Under the pieces are notes generated by a model. It did not search any database. It was not told the origin of the DNA and was given only the letters and a program-made list of their open reading frames with translations. Positions 8,705-17,612 of a DNA stretch of 64,000 nucleotides are shown one piece after another; within the stretch, counting starts at the first letter, position 1, and each line of letters begins with the position of its first letter. Origin of the DNA: Flavobacteriales bacterium UBA4110 (GTDB taxonomy: Bacteria; Bacteroidota; Bacteroidia; Flavobacteriales; Weeksellaceae); contig DFXK01000014.1 in assembly GCA_002383165.1 (NCBI GenBank), positions 31,775-95,774 on the forward strand, read 5' to 3'. A program made the position numbers and the translations under genes.

Positions 8705-9377
8705 ATTATTATTCATCATTGTTTTATTTTGTTTTCAATTATTTTATCTGCAGGAAGTTACATTGAATAAAGTTGATAAAGTAAATGATAATAAAGACAA
8801 GATCTTTTATAGTATTTCTGATGTTTCAAAATCCGAATATCTTGGAGAAGTTCTCGTGAATGGATTTTCCAATGATGATGTAAAAATGTTCGGAGAAGTT
8901 TATAAAAAAGCGAAACAAGTTGGAGCGAATACCTTTTCTCTAAAACCCATCGAAAATGTAGATGGTACTTTTCAGCAATTTGATCCAGGTTATTATATTC
9001 TGAATCTTTACTATACAAAATCTGATGATATTCCGGCGGAAGATAATGTAGCTTATCTTATATCTTCTTCGGAGAAGAATCAGAAAATATCGGTCAACAA
9101 TAAAATCTTGGACATACATCCGAGAAGTTTTCTGAGATTGCAATTGAGAACTGATGAAGTTTTGACAGTCTCAACAAGGAAATTGCTCGGATCATCGGTA
9201 AAATTGTCAGGAAAAGAAGGGCAGCCATCTTTATTTTTATCACTGAGTAATTTTAAAATCCGCAGTAATGACAGTATCTACGGAGGAATTAATCTAAAAT
9301 CCGGAGATATTACCGGTTTAGAAAAATCGTTTGGTATGTTTTTGACAACAATATATTCCGAACAGAAAAATGATTAA
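8697..9377 (+). CDS. Hypothetical secreted protein
   Basis: A 226-residue protein I do not recognise. It has a hydrophobic N-terminal signal sequence (about residues 2-19) and no lipobox; the rest is soluble and mixed in character with no cysteines. It overlaps rfbD by 8 nt and is probably translated with it. Localisation outside the cytoplasm is the only supported inference. Confidence 0.75.
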   Translation: MRKLLFIIVLFCFQLFYLQEVTLNKVDKVNDNKDKIFYSISDVSKSEYLGEVLVNGFSNDDVKMFGEVYKKAKQVGANTFSLKPIENVDGTFQQFDPGYYILNLYYTKSDDIPAEDNVAYLISSSEKNQKISVNNKILDIHPRSFLRLQLRTDEVLTVSTRKLLGSSVKLSGKEGQPSLFLSLSNFKIRSNDSIYGGINLKSGDITGLEKSFGMFLTTIYSEQKND

Positions 9378-9499
9378 TGTTAATAAATTGTCAGTTCAAG
9401 ATGGTTTATTTTCAAATCAAAATTGATTAACTTTATATAAAGATTTAAGATCCGGCTAATTGTAATTGAAGTTACGAACCTCACACCAAGCAAATAGGC

Positions 9500-9520
9500 A
9501 GTCTGAGCGGAGCTAAGTCT
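9500..9520. repeat. Short imperfect palindrome (REP-like)
   Basis: AGTCTGAGC, a GGA loop, then GCTAAGTCT: 7 of 9 positions can pair. From memory it resembles a degenerate copy of a hairpin (GAGCGGAGTCGAAG core) found between genes in many Bacteroidota; this was not verified. It sits in the 162-nt gap before the TPR gene, where I see nothing else. Confidence 0.35.
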
Positions 9521-9539
9521 CAAATCTAAATTACACATA

Positions 9540-10910
9540 TTGGAAGAATTTTTTGAAAACGAACTTGCAAAAAAGTTCGAAGAAATGATAGAAAATAATG
9601 AAGAGTTCTATTTCGATACAGAAGAGTATGTAGACATCATTATTTATTACCTGGAGCTGGGAGATTTCAGCTATGCAGAATTGGCTGTAAATCATGCGCT
9701 CAAAATCCACCCGAATTCCCTAGAAATCAAAACAAAACAGTTGGAGGTTTTTCTGGAGTTGGAACGCTATACAAAAGCAAAAGATCTAATTGATGAGCTG
9801 CATCAGTCTTCTTTGGAAGACACAGATTTTTTGGTTTGCTGTGCAAAATACTATTCGAATCTCGGAAATCCGAAAAAGTCAATTGAATATTGTCAGAAAG
9901 CTTTGGAATTGGAAGAAGAGGAAAATTTCTTGCATAATTTTATTGCAGATGAATATATCAATCTGGATGATCCTTTTAATGCGCTGAAACATTATAGCGC
10001 AGCTTTGGAGCACGATCCGTATGATGATTATTCTATGGAAAATGTAATGCTTTGTTATAATAAGCTGAACAGACCTCAGGAAGCATTGGATTTTCTAAAT
10101 AAGTATCTTGACAGATTTCCTTTTTCCGAAACAGCTTGGCACGAGTACGGACAATATTTCTTCAACAAGAAAAATTACGAAGAAGCTATCAGAGGTTTTG
10201 ATTATCTCATAGCGATCAATTCTACTGCAGTAGGTGTTTATGCATTTAAAGCTTCTTGTTTCGAAGCACTTAATAAATGGGAAGAAGCCATTGCAGTTTA
10301 TGAAGAAATGTTGGAATTGGAGTACACTAAAGCGTTTACATTTTACAAAATCGGGCTTTGTTACAAAGAAGCGGGAAAACCTGTTCAGGCACTTACATCC
10401 TTTCAGAAATCTCTGAAAGAAGATCCACAGTTTTATCTGGCGATGATGGAGCAATCCTATATCTACGAAGATATGGGGAATACAAAAGAAGCGTTGTATT
10501 TTGCTCAAGAAGCTGTTGCTCTGAATGATAGTAATATCGAGTATCAGAAAAGATTGGCATTTCTATACATCACTTGCGGTGAATATGAAGAAAGTCTTGC
10601 CTGTCTGAAAAAACTTGTTGAGACTGAACCCAACAGATTTTACAATTGGTATGCATTTTCTGAAGTGCTTATGTTGATAGGGGAGTATGATGACGCCGTT
10701 ACTGTTCTACAGAAAGCACTTTTAAGCCACCAGAGAGCGGAATTATATTATCAGTTGAGTAATTGCTACTTTAACCTTAAAAATGAATCAGAAGGAGTAG
10801 TTATGCTGGAGAAAGCTTTAAAACTCGATCCATCTCTCAGTAAAGATATGCAGCAGAAATATCCTTTCATCAAAGAACAAGTGAAGAAGATTAAGACTAA
10901 GAAAAAATAA
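9540..10910 (+). CDS. Tetratricopeptide repeat protein
   Basis: A 456-residue cytoplasmic protein without a signal peptide, made of about a dozen TPR units from residue 35 to the end (for example ALKHYSAALEHDPYDD, AIAVYEEMLELEYTKA, ALTSFQKSLKEDPQF). TPR arrays are protein-binding scaffolds; the partner is unknown. The start is a TTG: the frame upstream has no ATG or GTG before an in-frame stop at about 9495, and the acidic MEEFFENEL start fits the protein. It ends 5 nt before a bidirectional terminator. Confidence 0.88.
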   Translation: MEEFFENELAKKFEEMIENNEEFYFDTEEYVDIIIYYLELGDFSYAELAVNHALKIHPNSLEIKTKQLEVFLELERYTKAKDLIDELHQSSLEDTDFLVCCAKYYSNLGNPKKSIEYCQKALELEEEENFLHNFIADEYINLDDPFNALKHYSAALEHDPYDDYSMENVMLCYNKLNRPQEALDFLNKYLDRFPFSETAWHEYGQYFFNKKNYEEAIRGFDYLIAINSTAVGVYAFKASCFEALNKWEEAIAVYEEMLELEYTKAFTFYKIGLCYKEAGKPVQALTSFQKSLKEDPQFYLAMMEQSYIYEDMGNTKEALYFAQEAVALNDSNIEYQKRLAFLYITCGEYEESLACLKKLVETEPNRFYNWYAFSEVLMLIGEYDDAVTVLQKALLSHQRAELYYQLSNCYFNLKNESEGVVMLEKALKLDPSLSKDMQQKYPFIKEQVKKIKTKKK

Positions 10911-10914
10911 CATA

Positions 10915-10957
10915 CAAAAAAACAAGCCTCGGAATGAATCTGAGGCTTGTTTTTTAT
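10915..10957. terminator. Bidirectional terminator between convergent genes
   Basis: Stem AACAAGCCTC/GAGGCTTGTT with an 11-nt loop, flanked by A-run and T-run. It serves both the TPR gene (plus) and the metallopeptidase gene (minus). Confidence 0.92.
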
Positions 10958-10968
10958 ATGATAGAAGA

Positions 10969-11820
10969 TTATTTCAGTAGTGCATCGAACGTATCGCCTT
11001 GTCTGATATCGCCCGTATTATAACCTTTCATAAACCATTCTTCTCTCTGTGCAGATGAGCCGTGTGTAAAGCTTTCCTGATTCACGTAGCCTTGGGCTCT
11101 TTTCTGTATATTATCATCACCGACAGCTGCTGCTGCGCTCATCGCTTCCTGAATGTCGCCAGGTTCCAATATTTTTTCTCGGCTATCGGTTTGTTTTGCC
11201 CAAACACCGGCATAGAAATCTGCTTGTAGTTCATTGGCAACAGATACTCTGTTCATCTCACTCTCGGAGTATCTTCCGCTTTGTCTCAGCTGGTCTATCT
11301 TGCCCAATGTTCCTAGTAGATTTTGAATGTGATGACCATATTCGTGACCGAGGACATACGCAACTGTAAATTGTCCTACTTTTGCCCCAAATTGGGACTG
11401 CAACTCATTGAAAAAACTCATATCCATATAGATCGTTTCATCATTAGGACAATAGAATGGACCCATTTCCGACCTTGCTGCTCCGCAACCAGACTGTGTT
11501 CCACTCTCGAAAAGAACCACTTTTGCTGGTCTGAATTTAATGTTATTATCATTAAAGGTTTTCGCCCAAGTTTCTTCATTTAAGGCTTGCAACATACTAA
11601 CGAATTCACCGATCTTAAGTTCTTCCTGAGACAGTTGTCTTTGCTCGGTCTGTTGGGATCCAGATGTATTACTATTTAAAATGGTAGAAGGATCTCCACC
11701 TAAAAAAAATACAATAGCTGCAATAATAATTGTCCCGAGACCGCCTCCTACAAGCATACCGCCACCACCGGATCCGCGTCTGTCATCGAAATTTTCGCTT
11801 CTGTCGTCTGTCCATTTCAT
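10969..11820 (-). CDS. Neutral zinc metallopeptidase, KPN_02809/YpfJ family
   Basis: A 283-residue membrane-anchored protein. It has a hydrophilic start with a Gly-rich stretch, one transmembrane helix (about residues 26-41), a linker and a zinc peptidase domain. The zincin motif HEYGHH is at about residues 163-168, followed by a downstream Glu in ELQADFYAGVWA that fits the third ligand. The family is widespread but its substrate is unknown. The gene stands alone between a terminator and a repeat element. Confidence 0.93.
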   Translation of the reverse strand: MKWTDDRSENFDDRRGSGGGGMLVGGGLGTIIIAAIVFFLGGDPSTILNSNTSGSQQTEQRQLSQEELKIGEFVSMLQALNEETWAKTFNDNNIKFRPAKVVLFESGTQSGCGAARSEMGPFYCPNDETIYMDMSFFNELQSQFGAKVGQFTVAYVLGHEYGHHIQNLLGTLGKIDQLRQSGRYSESEMNRVSVANELQADFYAGVWAKQTDSREKILEPGDIQEAMSAAAAVGDDNIQKRAQGYVNQESFTHGSSAQREEWFMKGYNTGDIRQGDTFDALLK

Positions 11821-11897
11821 AATAAAATATTTTGTGTTTTTAAAATTAGGAAATTCTTTTTATAGAAACTACGAAAAATTATGCCGTACTTTATCAA

Positions 11898-12007
11898 TAG
11901 CCCCGATAGAAGCGGCATCCTTTTTTGTTTTTCTTCACTATTCCTTAAAAAAAGATAAATGTTCTGAAAAACAAAAAAGATACACCGGATAGCGGGATCT
12001 AGCTCCT
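11898..12007 (-). repeat. Flavobacterial hairpin repeat, copy 1 (3' of ribH)
   Basis: Read on the minus strand it starts 6 nt after the ribH stop codon with AGGAGCTAGATCCCGC, then a long hairpin, then ends in ATCGGGGCTA. The hairpin arms are 11913-11937 and 11965-11988 and pair almost throughout, including an internal C-TTTTT/AAAAA-C segment not shared with copy 2. The outer blocks match the copies at 33545-33630 and 57934-58102. It may act as a 3' UTR structure or terminator for ribH, or be a non-autonomous mobile element. It fills most of the 193-nt gap. Confidence 0.7.
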
Positions 12008-12013
12008 AATTGA

Positions 12014-12502
12014 CTAGAATGAAATCTTATTATTAAAGTCAATCATTTTAAGTGCGGTTACTGCTGCTTCCACACCCTTGTTGCCAAGATTTCCACCACT
12101 TCTTGCAACGGATTGTTCTTTCGTATCGTCTGTAAGCACACAGAAAATCGCAGGTGTATCGGTTAATATGTTGCAATCCTTGATGCCTTGTGTTACGCCA
12201 GAACAAACGTAGTCGAAATGTGGCGTCTCTCCACGGATGACATTGCCAATCGCTATGACTGCTGCAAATTTATTCGAGCGACAAAGTTTCATCGATGCAA
12301 AGCTCAATTCGAAAGCGCCAGGAACATAGAAAATATGTATGTTTTCTTCTTTAATACCTTCTGCTTTTAGTGTTTCTACAGCACCGTTTCTCAGGTTGTA
12401 GGTTACGAAATCATTCCACTCAGAAACAACAATGCCGATTGAATATTCATCGGCATTGGATATGTTGAGCGGCTTATAATCTGATAGATTAGTTGTTGCC
12501 AT
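12014..12502 (-). CDS. ribH: 6,7-dimethyl-8-ribityllumazine synthase
   Basis: Penultimate enzyme of riboflavin synthesis; condenses 5-amino-6-ribitylamino-uracil with dihydroxybutanone phosphate. The 162 residues match the family length. The motifs SEWNDFVTYNL, VPGAFELSFA and AIGNVIRGETPHFDYV with the catalytic His are intact. It lies 3 nt downstream of a TPR membrane-protein gene and shares its promoter (13233-13262). No other rib gene is in the window. Confidence 0.97.
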   Translation of the reverse strand: MATTNLSDYKPLNISNADEYSIGIVVSEWNDFVTYNLRNGAVETLKAEGIKEENIHIFYVPGAFELSFASMKLCRSNKFAAVIAIGNVIRGETPHFDYVCSGVTQGIKDCNILTDTPAIFCVLTDDTKEQSVARSGGNLGNKGVEAAVTALKMIDFNNKISF

Positions 12503-12505
12503 TTT

Positions 12506-13210
12506 TTAATAATATTTTGTCATTTCTATGAAAGCATCGGATTGTCCGTTGTCATAGTCTTGGTATTTTTCGTCTATAGTAGAGAAATATTTTTTAGCCT
12601 CCGCATTTTTCTTAAGTGCCAAGGCTAGCATTCCCGCTTTTTTTGTAAAATAGTAAGTGGTGTAAGCATCGTCCGAAGCGGAAGCTGCTTTGTCTGCCAT
12701 AGACAGTGCATCGTCTGCTTTATTCAGGTTAGATAGGCAATCTGCCATCGCACCATATTTTAGTGCGACCAAAACTTTATTACTAGAGCTGAAATTATCT
12801 AACAAATCGTAAGCTTTTTGGTAATTTCCTTTTTTGAACTCGATAAGACCAGCGTTATATGCAGAAAGTTTCCCTGCCTTTGTGCTTCCATACTCTTCGT
12901 AAGTTCCTAAGAAACCAGGATTCGCAACAGATTTCCCACCTAAGGCAAGATCTTCTTTTCCATCTGTAAGGTTTTTCTGAGCAGCTAAGTAACTTTTTGT
13001 AGCTTCTTCATTTTTAGGTCCCAAAATGAACTGCTGATATCCGAACCATCCTAAAACCGCTAGAATCAAAACTCCGAAACCTATGCTCAAAGCTCTTGCA
13101 TTTTTTTCTAAAAAAGACTCAATGTTAAGTGCTTCCTTGTCAAGATCTTTAAAGAATTCTACAGTTTCTTTTCCTTCCTGTTCGTTTTTGTTGTTATGCA
13201 GATCTGCCAT
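12506..13210 (-). CDS. Membrane-anchored tetratricopeptide repeat protein (YfgM-like)
   Basis: A 234-residue protein with an acidic N-terminus, one transmembrane helix (about residues 41-65, FGVLILAVLGWFGYQQ) and a C-terminal extracytoplasmic TPR-like region. This is the layout of the YfgM/ancillary translocon protein family, which works near SecYEG and periplasmic chaperones; that role is inferred from architecture only. In this group of bacteria it is commonly paired with ribH, as here. Confidence 0.85.
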   Translation of the reverse strand: MADLHNNKNEQEGKETVEFFKDLDKEALNIESFLEKNARALSIGFGVLILAVLGWFGYQQFILGPKNEEATKSYLAAQKNLTDGKEDLALGGKSVANPGFLGTYEEYGSTKAGKLSAYNAGLIEFKKGNYQKAYDLLDNFSSSNKVLVALKYGAMADCLSNLNKADDALSMADKAASASDDAYTTYYFTKKAGMLALALKKNAEAKKYFSTIDEKYQDYDNGQSDAFIEMTKYY

Positions 13211-13232
13211 AATTTTTTAAATAAATAGAATG

Positions 13233-13262
13233 CAAATTTAATGTTTTCCTTTTGATATGCAA
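13233..13262 (-). promoter_or_regulatory. Promoter of the TPR-ribH operon
   Basis: On the minus strand, TTG (13262-13260), 19 nt, then a perfect TAAATTTG (13240-13233), 22 nt upstream of the start codon. A textbook flavobacterial promoter. Confidence 0.75.
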
Positions 13263-13291
13263 AAACTTCTTTTTCTGTTGTTTTAAATATT

Positions 13292-13828
13292 TTAATATTC
13301 GAGAACTGAATAAACTTCCGCCTGGAATGTTTTGAGTCTTTCTTTCCCGTTCAGATCTTTTAAATTAATAAGAAAGCTAAACTGTGAGGGTATCGCACCT
13401 TGTTTTGCAACTAGTTTAGCTGCAGCTTCAGTTGTTCCACCGGTTGCCAATAAATCGTCGTGAATCAAAACGCGTTGCCCTTTTTTAATGTGAACAGTTT
13501 TCATCTCGATCTCAGCCGAGCCATATTCTAGATCATATTTTTCTCCGATAAATGGAGGAGGGAGTTTTCCTGCTTTCCTAATAAGAACAAAAGGAACGTC
13601 TAGAGCAACAGCAATTGCAATCCCAAAAAGATAACCTCGGCTTTCTATTCCACAGACTACATCCACTTTTCCTCTGCTGAACGAAGCCAGATCTGCAATG
13701 ACTTCTTCATATAATTTGGGTTGAAGAAAAATAGGACAGATATCTTTGAACTGAATTCCCGGAATGGGGAAGTCGGGAATATTTTCTATCGTTTCTTCCA
13801 GTTTTTTAATCAATTCTGATGATGCCAT
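13292..13828 (-). CDS. apt: Adenine phosphoribosyltransferase
   Basis: Purine salvage: adenine plus PRPP gives AMP. The 178 residues are typical. The PRPP-binding motif VLIHDDLLATGGTTEAA (about residues 120-136) and the FPIPGIQFKDI adenine-pocket region near the N-terminus are intact. It starts 5 nt after the lipoprotein gene at 13834-14991 and is probably co-transcribed with it. Confidence 0.97.
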   Translation of the reverse strand: MASSELIKKLEETIENIPDFPIPGIQFKDICPIFLQPKLYEEVIADLASFSRGKVDVVCGIESRGYLFGIAIAVALDVPFVLIRKAGKLPPPFIGEKYDLEYGSAEIEMKTVHIKKGQRVLIHDDLLATGGTTEAAAKLVAKQGAIPSQFSFLINLKDLNGKERLKTFQAEVYSVLEY

Positions 13829-13833
13829 TCTGA

Positions 13834-14991
13834 TTAATTGTTGATTTTATAAGTGGTGATTTTCCAATTGTTGTTTACAGCTTTTAGACCGTAAGTAACG
13901 TTAAGCGATGTGGTTTTGCCGTTTTTATCGGTGACGTCATATGTCACGTTGACATTGGCAGAATTATCTTTGTTATAAGGAACTGAAATGTTTTTTACAT
14001 TTATATTTTTTACTGAGCCAAAACCTGAAGTTGGATTAGAAAACTTGTCATAAGAACCCCAATTTGGGTTTTCGGCCGCTTCATAAGCCGCTTTATAATT
14101 CTGTGAAGAAAGATTACTCAAGAATTTTGTAACAGTATTTTTTGGATCAGCCGTCACTTTTGCAGGAGCGGCAGGAGTTTCTACACCTGGTGTTGGATTG
14201 CTTTCCGGATTCTGAATCTGAGTGGAATCCGAAACAACTGGCGCTGGTGTGGTGTAAAGCGCATTTCCATTGATTGCCACACCTGCTTTTATCATTTGTA
14301 ATAATTTCTTAGTCGTTTTGACAGTTACTTTGATGTCAATCTTATCATCATATATTTTTTCCTTTGGAAGTTTGGAATACATAACTGTGAAACCACGGAA
14401 AGCAGGATCTTGCATCAGGTTTTTGGAAGTTGATATTTTATTTCCTCCGCTGGAAATCTCCATAATTGTTTCCAAAGCTGCTCCTTCAAAAGCTACTTTA
14501 TCACCTCTGTTATCTAGTAATTGAGGAGTAATAACCAATCCTTTTGATCCTGTAAGACTGTCGCCGGCAATATTTCTTACAGATATTCCGAGGCTTGCTG
14601 CATCGATATCATTGGGGTCTTTTTCAGAAGCGCTCTCGTTTCCGAAGATGTTCATCTCACCTAGACTTGGGGGCGCAGTGCTGCTCCAAGCAATACCGTT
14701 TTTCTTTGCCACTTCATCTGCCATTGCAAAAATCTCGTTTATTTTTTTACCGTCCAGAAGTTTTCCGAGCGCTGCAATTTCAGCAACATCGCCATCCGCT
14801 TCCACGCCAAATGTTTTTAGGATATATAATGCCTCATTGAATTTGACCTGCTTCAGAGTTGGCAAGCTGGAAGCCATATCATTGATGCTTTCCTGAAAGC
14901 TTTTGCGGCTGCTTCCGTCCACGCTTGTTTTTTTACAGCTTACACTTAGAATCAGCAAGGCTGTTAAAAAGACATATTTTATATACTTCAT
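13834..14991 (-). CDS. Hypothetical lipoprotein with C-terminal NTF2-like region
   Basis: A 385-residue protein. A signal peptide ends in a lipobox LSVSC (Cys about residue 19), so it is probably a lipoprotein of the outer membrane. The middle part (about residues 40-240) is unrecognised. After a Pro/Thr/Glu-rich linker (about 250-280), the last 105 residues (from KNTVTKFLSNLSSQNYKAAYE to WKITTYKIN) look like a DUF4878/NTF2-like lumazine-binding fold. Function unknown. A perfect -7 element (TAATTTTG, 15066-15059 minus) lies about 70 nt upstream. Confidence 0.78.
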   Translation of the reverse strand: MKYIKYVFLTALLILSVSCKKTSVDGSSRKSFQESINDMASSLPTLKQVKFNEALYILKTFGVEADGDVAEIAALGKLLDGKKINEIFAMADEVAKKNGIAWSSTAPPSLGEMNIFGNESASEKDPNDIDAASLGISVRNIAGDSLTGSKGLVITPQLLDNRGDKVAFEGAALETIMEISSGGNKISTSKNLMQDPAFRGFTVMYSKLPKEKIYDDKIDIKVTVKTTKKLLQMIKAGVAINGNALYTTPAPVVSDSTQIQNPESNPTPGVETPAAPAKVTADPKNTVTKFLSNLSSQNYKAAYEAAENPNWGSYDKFSNPTSGFGSVKNINVKNISVPYNKDNSANVNVTYDVTDKNGKTTSLNVTYGLKAVNNNWKITTYKINN

Positions 14992-15138
14992 TTTCAGTAG
15001 ATTTATTTTTAAAAATAAGAATTAAGTTTGAATTGCTCTTTCTAAATCAATTTGTGTGCAAAATTAAATTTAAAATTTATAATTTCCTGATTTTCCAAAG
15101 AAAATTAAAAAAAGTAACTTTACGGAAAATTAGAGTTA

Positions 15139-15570
15139 ATGCAGAATAAATTGATTATTGATATCCACAGTTTTTCTTACAAAAAAGGAGGAATTCCAAA
15201 GGATGATTCAGGCAATGGTGGCGGTTTCGTGTTCGATTGTCGTGGGATTCTCAATCCGGGAAGAATAGAAGAATATAAAACACAAACGGGCAATGATATC
15301 GGCGTTCAGGATTTTTTGGAAACAAAGACAGAAATGCCTGTATTTTTAAAGAATGTTCAGGATCTTATTTCTATCAACATAAGAAATTATTTGGAAAGAG
15401 GTTTTGAAAACCTGCAGATTAATTTTGGTTGCACAGGCGGACAGCACCGTTCGGTTTATTCTGCCATCAAAACAGCAGCTTTTATCCAACAAAATTTTCC
15501 TGAAGCAGATGTAAGAATTCATCACGATGAACAGCTGCATCTTAATCTCTCATCGGTAAGCGATAATTAG
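15139..15570 (+). CDS. Stand-alone RapZ C-terminal domain protein
   Basis: A 143-residue protein equal to the C-terminal half of RapZ/YvcJ: the phrases SFSYKKG, FDCRGILNPGR and FGCTGGQHRSV match that domain, which binds small RNAs and amino-sugar signals in enterobacteria. The N-terminal P-loop kinase domain of full RapZ is absent. In Bacteroidota this domain commonly travels with a sugar kinase and a MurU-like nucleotidyltransferase in cell-wall sugar recycling. The nucleotidyltransferase follows 60 nt downstream, but no kinase is in the neighbourhood. The role is inferred. Confidence 0.87.
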   Translation: MQNKLIIDIHSFSYKKGGIPKDDSGNGGGFVFDCRGILNPGRIEEYKTQTGNDIGVQDFLETKTEMPVFLKNVQDLISINIRNYLERGFENLQINFGCTGGQHRSVYSAIKTAAFIQQNFPEADVRIHHDEQLHLNLSSVSDN

Positions 15571-15630
15571 TAATTGATTTTCAACAATTATTTAATTAAC
15601 AATCAATTATCATAATATCATTTATAAAGT

Positions 15631-16344
15631 ATGAAAGCAATGATTTTTGCTGCCGGAATGGGTACGAGATTAAAACCATTTACGGATAATCATCCGAAAG
15701 CGCTTGCACAGGTAAACGGTGTTCCGCTTCTGGAAAGGAATATTAAATATCTACAGAGTTACGGAATCAATGATTTCGTAATAAACATACATCATTTTGG
15801 AGGACAGATCTTAGCTTTTCTGGGAGAAAATGACAATTTCGGAGCGAATATCGAAATATCCAATGAATCTGACGAACTTCTGGAAACCGGAGGTGGATTG
15901 TTATCAGCAAAAAGATTCTTGGAGAACGAGCAAACTTTCCTGATTATGAATGTTGATATCCTAACAGATCTTAACATTACCAATCTAATCAATATTCACG
16001 AATTAAAAGGCGGTATGGTAACTTTGGCGGTTTCGGACAGAGACAGCACAAGGAAATTGATGTTTGATGACAAGATGTACCTCAAAGGATGGAAAAACCT
16101 TACCACAAATAAAAAAACAGTAGTTGGAGGTATTTTCAAATTAAGAGAACTGGCATTCAGTGGCGTTCATTGTGTTAATGCTGAGATATTCACCAAAATT
16201 ACAAGAACAGGGAAATTCTCCATTATGGACGAGTATTTGGACCTGATGAAAGAAGATATTATTATTGGCTATCAGCACACGGCAAATCTTATAGATGTTG
16301 GCAAACCAGAATCTGTGGCTGAAGCGGAAAAATTATTCAGATGA
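15631..16344 (+). CDS. MurU-like sugar-phosphate nucleotidyltransferase
   Basis: A 237-residue enzyme with the nucleotidyltransferase signature AAGMGTRLKPFTDNHPKAL at the N-terminus (about residues 8-26), a NVDILTD metal-binding site (about 110-116) and the GGG(L)L uridyl-contact region. It is closest in look to N-acetylmuramate alpha-1-phosphate uridylyltransferase (MurU), giving UDP-MurNAc in a recycling route that bypasses de novo synthesis; mannose-1-phosphate guanylyltransferase-like activity is the alternative. It is preceded by RapZ-C and overlaps the LOG gene by 4 nt (ATGA). Confidence 0.85.
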   Translation: MKAMIFAAGMGTRLKPFTDNHPKALAQVNGVPLLERNIKYLQSYGINDFVINIHHFGGQILAFLGENDNFGANIEISNESDELLETGGGLLSAKRFLENEQTFLIMNVDILTDLNITNLINIHELKGGMVTLAVSDRDSTRKLMFDDKMYLKGWKNLTTNKKTVVGGIFKLRELAFSGVHCVNAEIFTKITRTGKFSIMDEYLDLMKEDIIIGYQHTANLIDVGKPESVAEAEKLFR

Positions 16345-17051
16345 CAAAACAAGACGAAGAAAAAAGACTGCACGATAGTTTTCGGCAGAAAACCTGGGAC
16401 GAGACCATCACTAAAGATAGCTGGATGGTTTTCAGAATTATGTCCGAATTTGTAGACGGCTATGAAAAAATGGCGGAAATAGGGCCGTGTGTTTCTATTT
16501 TTGGATCTGCCCGACTGAAAGAAGACAGTTATTATTATAAAATGGCTTCGGAGATTGCCCAAAAAATTACTGAGATTGGTTTCGGCGTCATTACGGGTGG
16601 CGGACCAGGAATTATGGAAGCCGGTAACAGAGGAGCGAACGGAAACGGGAAATCTATCGGGCTTAATATTGAACTGCCATTCGAACAGCATTTTAATGCT
16701 TATGTAGATAAAGGTTATAATATCAATTTTGATTATTTTTTCGTTAGAAAAGTAATGTTCGTCAAGTATTCACAAGGATTTGTGGTGATGCCTGGCGGTT
16801 TTGGCACTCTGGATGAACTGTCGGAAGCTTTGACTTTAATTCAAACTAATAAAATAGGGAAGTTCCCAATAGTTTTGGTGGGAAGCGAATTTTGGAGCGG
16901 CTTGCTGGACTGGTTCCAAGATACGCTGGTGAAACAAGGTCTTATTGCCGAGCAGGATCTTTTGCTTTTCAGAGTGGTGGATAATGCAGAAGATGCTGTG
17001 GCTCATATCAAAGCATTTTATGACAAATATTCGGTGAGTGTTAATTTCTAG
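16341..17051 (+). CDS. LOG family protein (TIGR00730)
   Basis: A 236-residue Rossmann-fold protein with both family motifs: GGGPGIMEAGNRG (about residues 86-98) and PGGFGTLDE (about 150-158). LOG proteins hydrolyse nucleoside 5'-monophosphates, in plants and some bacteria releasing cytokinins; in flavobacteria the natural substrate is not established. Translationally coupled to the upstream nucleotidyltransferase (ATGA overlap). Confidence 0.93.
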   Translation: MTKQDEEKRLHDSFRQKTWDETITKDSWMVFRIMSEFVDGYEKMAEIGPCVSIFGSARLKEDSYYYKMASEIAQKITEIGFGVITGGGPGIMEAGNRGANGNGKSIGLNIELPFEQHFNAYVDKGYNINFDYFFVRKVMFVKYSQGFVVMPGGFGTLDELSEALTLIQTNKIGKFPIVLVGSEFWSGLLDWFQDTLVKQGLIAEQDLLLFRVVDNAEDAVAHIKAFYDKYSVSVNF

Positions 17052-17109
17052 AGATGGCATATAATTTGACCAAAATCTTAACAATATAAGTTACTTAAAC
17101 ATAACAAAA

Positions 17110-17583
17110 ATGAAAAAATCAATATTTATCTTAAGCCTTGGGGTTTTGCTATTGAGCTTATTCAGCTTCAAGGATTTTGATTTCTTTTCCTCAATGACCA
17201 AAGTGGATTACATTGATGGAAGTAAAACTCTTAAGTTTACGACCAAATTGAATACAACTCATATTTCGCAGGCGGTAAAAATCGATCCGAATACTGCAGC
17301 TTTTGAGGCCGAACTTAAAAAATATATCAATAATAATGTTGATATTTCTATAAATGGAAATCCTAAAAATTTGACTTTCACGGGAAGCCAAGTCAATGGT
17401 GAGTCGGTATGGATCTATTATGAGATTTCTAATGTTCCGGAAATTTCTAAATTAAGAATTAGAAATAATATTCTTATTTCCCAGTTTCCGAAACAGGTCA
17501 ATATTATGAATATTACCTACAAAGGAATACTGAAAACCGTTAATTTTCAGAAAGGAAAAGAAACCTCGGAAATCGATTTCTAA
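17110..17583 (+). CDS. DUF6702 family protein
   Basis: A 157-residue secreted or periplasmic protein: N-terminal hydrophobic signal (about residues 4-20), then a small beta-rich domain (KTLKFTTKLNTTHISQAV, LRIRNNILISQFPKQVNI). The family is common in Bacteroidota and of unknown function, often near metallopeptidases or carboxypeptidase-like proteins. It ends directly at a bidirectional terminator shared with the convergent lipoprotein gene. Confidence 0.8.
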   Translation: MKKSIFILSLGVLLLSLFSFKDFDFFSSMTKVDYIDGSKTLKFTTKLNTTHISQAVKIDPNTAAFEAELKKYINNNVDISINGNPKNLTFTGSQVNGESVWIYYEISNVPEISKLRIRNNILISQFPKQVNIMNITYKGILKTVNFQKGKETSEIDF

Positions 17584-17584
17584 A

Positions 17585-17612
17585 AAAAACCGGCACATCT
17601 GCCGGTTTTTTT
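17585..17612. terminator. Bidirectional terminator between convergent genes
   Basis: AAACCGGCA, CATC loop, TGCCGGTTT with A- and T-runs on either side. It begins 2 nt after one stop codon and ends within the stop codon of the other gene. Confidence 0.92.
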
